The translations under genes were made by a program, and so were the position numbers. From assembly GCA_023427705.1 (NCBI GenBank), contig JAEZAL010000072.1:1-7895 (forward strand): a stretch of 7,895 nt of DNA, read 5' to 3'. Under the pieces are notes generated by a model. That model saw only the letters and a list, made by a program, of their open reading frames with translations. It did no database searches and was not told the DNA's origin. The DNA is from Bacillota bacterium. GTDB lineage: Bacteria > Bacillota > Clostridia > Clostridiales > Clostridiaceae. Shown in pieces: positions 7,235-7,895 of the stretch. The stretch's first letter is position 1. Every line of letters begins with the position of its first letter.

Positions 7235-7240
7235 ATAGTA
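7226..7240. repeat. 15-bp palindrome in the divergent promoter region
   Basis: TACTATA, a central A and TATAGTA form a perfect palindrome that covers the plus-strand -10 and lies just upstream of the minus-strand promoter. This is the right place for an operator that could affect both genes. A palindromic -10 arising by chance is the alternative. Confidence 0.4.
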
Positions 7241-7267
7241 TGATAAAATCAATTTATTAATATTACT

Positions 7268-7275
7268 AGGAGAGG
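7268..7275 (+). promoter_or_regulatory. Ribosome binding site of the interrupted helicase gene
   Basis: AGGAGAGG lies six bases before the GTG at 7282 and no ATG is near, so the gene uses a GTG start. The intact initiation region shows that the 5' end of the gene is undamaged. Confidence 0.75.
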
Positions 7276-7281
7276 ATAAAA

Positions 7282-7377
7282 GTGTTTTTAAATAAAGAAC
7301 AAACTTTAGTTGTAAATGAATTAGAAAAAAATATTTTACTTCTTGCTTCTGCTGGTACGGTTATCTTAACTAGTTAA
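7282..7377 (+). pseudogene. N-terminal remnant of a UvrD/AddA/RecB-type helicase, cut in Walker A
   Basis: The frame gives VFLNKEQTLVVNELEK, then NILLLASAGT, then VILTS and a stop: 31 codons. The start matches the Q-motif region of superfamily 1 DNA helicases (N-K-E-Q...), and LLLASAGT is the strand and first part of the P-loop normally completed as GKT. The lysine and threonine of Walker A are replaced by unrelated residues, so no ATPase can be made. Conservation stops at or just after the Thr26 codon (7357-7359), placing the break between about 7356 and 7362. The ribosome binding site and probable promoter remain, so a 31-aa peptide may still be made. Whether the intact gene is AddA-like or another UvrD family member cannot be told from so short a piece, and the rest of the gene should lie beyond the window. 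Confidence 0.75.
7366..7377. repeat. 12-bp perfect palindrome at the element junction
   Basis: TTAACTAGTTAA lies within about ten bases of the predicted junction. Its place suggests a recombinase core-binding site. It also supplies the TAA that ends the helicase remnant. Confidence 0.5.
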
Positions 7378-7421
7378 ATACTATAGAAAAAATATATAAA
7401 TATAATATTAATAGATATATA

Positions 7422-7454
7422 AAGAAATAAGAATATAAGAGAGATAAGAAATAA
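7422..7454. repeat. Pair of 9-bp direct repeats near the element end
   Basis: AAGAAATAA occurs at 7422-7430 and 7446-7454, 24 bases apart, in the non-coding lead of the element. They could be recombinase arm sites. Their simple A-rich composition makes chance likely. Confidence 0.25.
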
Positions 7455-7460
7455 TATAGG

Positions 7461-7516
7461 AAAAGGTATAATATAGTGAATGAAGGGTATAACATTCACT
7501 ATAGGATACCTTTTTT
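7461..7516. terminator. Long two-part hairpin, probable bidirectional terminator
   Basis: AAAAGGTAT (7461-7469) pairs with ATACCTTTT (7506-7514). Inside it TATAGTGAATG (7472-7482) pairs with CATTCACTATA (7493-7503), leaving a 2x2 internal mismatch and a 10-base loop. The T run at 7511-7516 and the A run at 7461-7464 allow termination in both directions. It would stop transcription entering from the helicase promoter before the element's first gene. Confidence 0.8.
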
Positions 7517-7533
7517 AGTTTATAAAAATACCC

Positions 7534-7562
7534 TATACAATAGATATTATTCTATTTATAAT
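7534..7562 (+). promoter_or_regulatory. Probable promoter of the element's first gene, with inverted repeat in the spacer
   Basis: TATACA (7534-7539) and TATAAT (7557-7562) are separated by 17 bases, downstream of the terminator and 50 bases before the ATG. An inverted repeat AATAGA/TCTATT (7539-7556) fills the spacer almost exactly, which would suit a repressor or autoregulator site. Confidence 0.5.
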
Positions 7563-7611
7563 AATATAAAGGATAAAGGTAAATATAGGAAGATACAAAG
7601 GGGATACATGA

Positions 7612-7895
7612 ATGGATAATAGAGTCAGAAGCATAGAAGAAAAGGTGTATGACATTAAGACCAAGAAGAAGATAGAAAGAAGCACCCTTGATGGACGAAT
7701 AAGGAACAGTTTAGACATAAGAGATATTGTGCATAATAGACACGCATTATTAGGTGTGCTTGAGGAAGAAAGGTTCAAAAGTATAAAGGTTGAAACTAAA
7801 GATATGGCGAACAACAAAGCTATTACACATTATGTAGTTGATGAAGGACTACCAGTATTTCAAGTGAATGAATTCTTAGATACAAAGAATGAGTC
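7612..7895 (+). CDS. Partial gene, probable tyrosine recombinase (integrase) N-terminus
   Basis: The frame is open from an ATG with an AAAGGGG ribosome binding site (7597-7603) to the end of the window, 94 codons. The first 60 residues are highly charged (MDNRVRSIEEKVYDIKTKKK at the start) and match nothing I know. From about residue 68 the pattern ITHYVVDEGLPVFQVNEFLD followed by TKNES resembles the opening of the SAM-like core-binding domain in Tn554/XerC-type tyrosine recombinases, where a short strand is followed by an F-L helix and a conserved serine region. Catalytic residues would lie outside the window, so the identity is provisional. Codons are clearly richer in G and C (AAG, GAG, ACC, CGA, GTG) than in the rest of the window, consistent with transfer. 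The reverse-strand frame over the same region is a shadow. Confidence 0.55.
   Translation, partial: MDNRVRSIEEKVYDIKTKKKIERSTLDGRIRNSLDIRDIVHNRHALLGVLEEERFKSIKVETKDMANNKAITHYVVDEGLPVFQVNEFLDTKNE

Larger units (their letters stand above)
7358..7895. mobile_element. Left end of a putative site-specific integrative element, continues beyond window
   Basis: Sequence after the broken Walker A codons does not continue the helicase in any frame. It holds a palindrome next to the junction, an A+T-rich non-coding lead, a long hairpin, a promoter and a gene whose composition differs from its neighbours. This arrangement, a recombinase-like gene near the end of an insertion and reading inward, is typical of tyrosine-recombinase elements such as Tn554 relatives or prophages. 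The exact boundary is uncertain by a few bases, and the right end is not in the window. Confidence 0.6.

Noticed and set aside
7378..7611. CRISPR-like or tRNA/rRNA content in the non-coding lead of the element
   Set aside because: The repeats are few, short and A-rich, with no regular spacers, and no cloverleaf or rRNA-like segment is visible.
7533..7817. 94-codon reverse-strand hydrophobic frame
   Set aside because: It is antisense to the plus-strand element gene, which has a ribosome binding site and stays open to the window end. Its hydrophobic, Leu/Ser-rich look is what the complement of lysine/glutamate-rich coding DNA gives.

Overview
The window reads as chromosomal DNA from a low-G+C Gram-positive bacterium of the Clostridium type. 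The base composition is very A+T-rich, strong AGGAGG/GGGGG-type ribosome binding sites precede the genes, promoters are TATAAT-rich, codon choice is strongly A/T-ending, and the protein families (CcdA plus membrane-anchored thioredoxin, PepF, a membrane metallophosphoesterase) fit a Firmicute. I cannot name the species from the sequence alone.

Layout. Positions 1-1206 hold a two-gene thiol-redox operon: the 3' part of a CcdA-type membrane electron carrier and a membrane-anchored TlpA/ResA-like thioredoxin, closed by a hairpin terminator. Positions 1308-2462 encode an AlbA_2 (Schlafen-like) protein with a C-terminal GHKL-like segment. Positions 2606-3184 encode an unrecognised 192-aa protein that is a clean single-gene unit with an extended -10 promoter and a strong terminator. 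Positions 3386-4069 encode an AraC-family regulator. Positions 4143-5921 encode the zinc oligopeptidase PepF, which has its own near-consensus promoter. A convergent region with hairpins separates pepF from a minus-strand membrane metallophosphoesterase (6036-7166), whose start I move to an internal ATG.

The right end (7282-7895) is the most notable part. A plus-strand gene with an intact ribosome binding site begins like a UvrD/AddA/RecB-type helicase but is cut exactly in its Walker A motif (it reads ASAGT, then VILTS and stop). The next stretch contains a 12-bp palindrome, an A+T-rich spacer, a long two-part hairpin with flanking A and T tracts, and a promoter. It then leads into a reading frame of visibly different base composition that runs off the window. 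I interpret this as the left end of a site-specific integrative element inserted in the helicase gene at its P-loop codons, with the first element gene probably a tyrosine-recombinase-type protein. The insertion is strongly suggested by the broken motif. The recombinase identity is only a moderate-confidence reading of a partial N-terminus.

The genes from 1308 to 7166 look like ordinary chromosomal neighbours with separate promoters. Only the ccdA-thioredoxin pair shows clear functional coupling.
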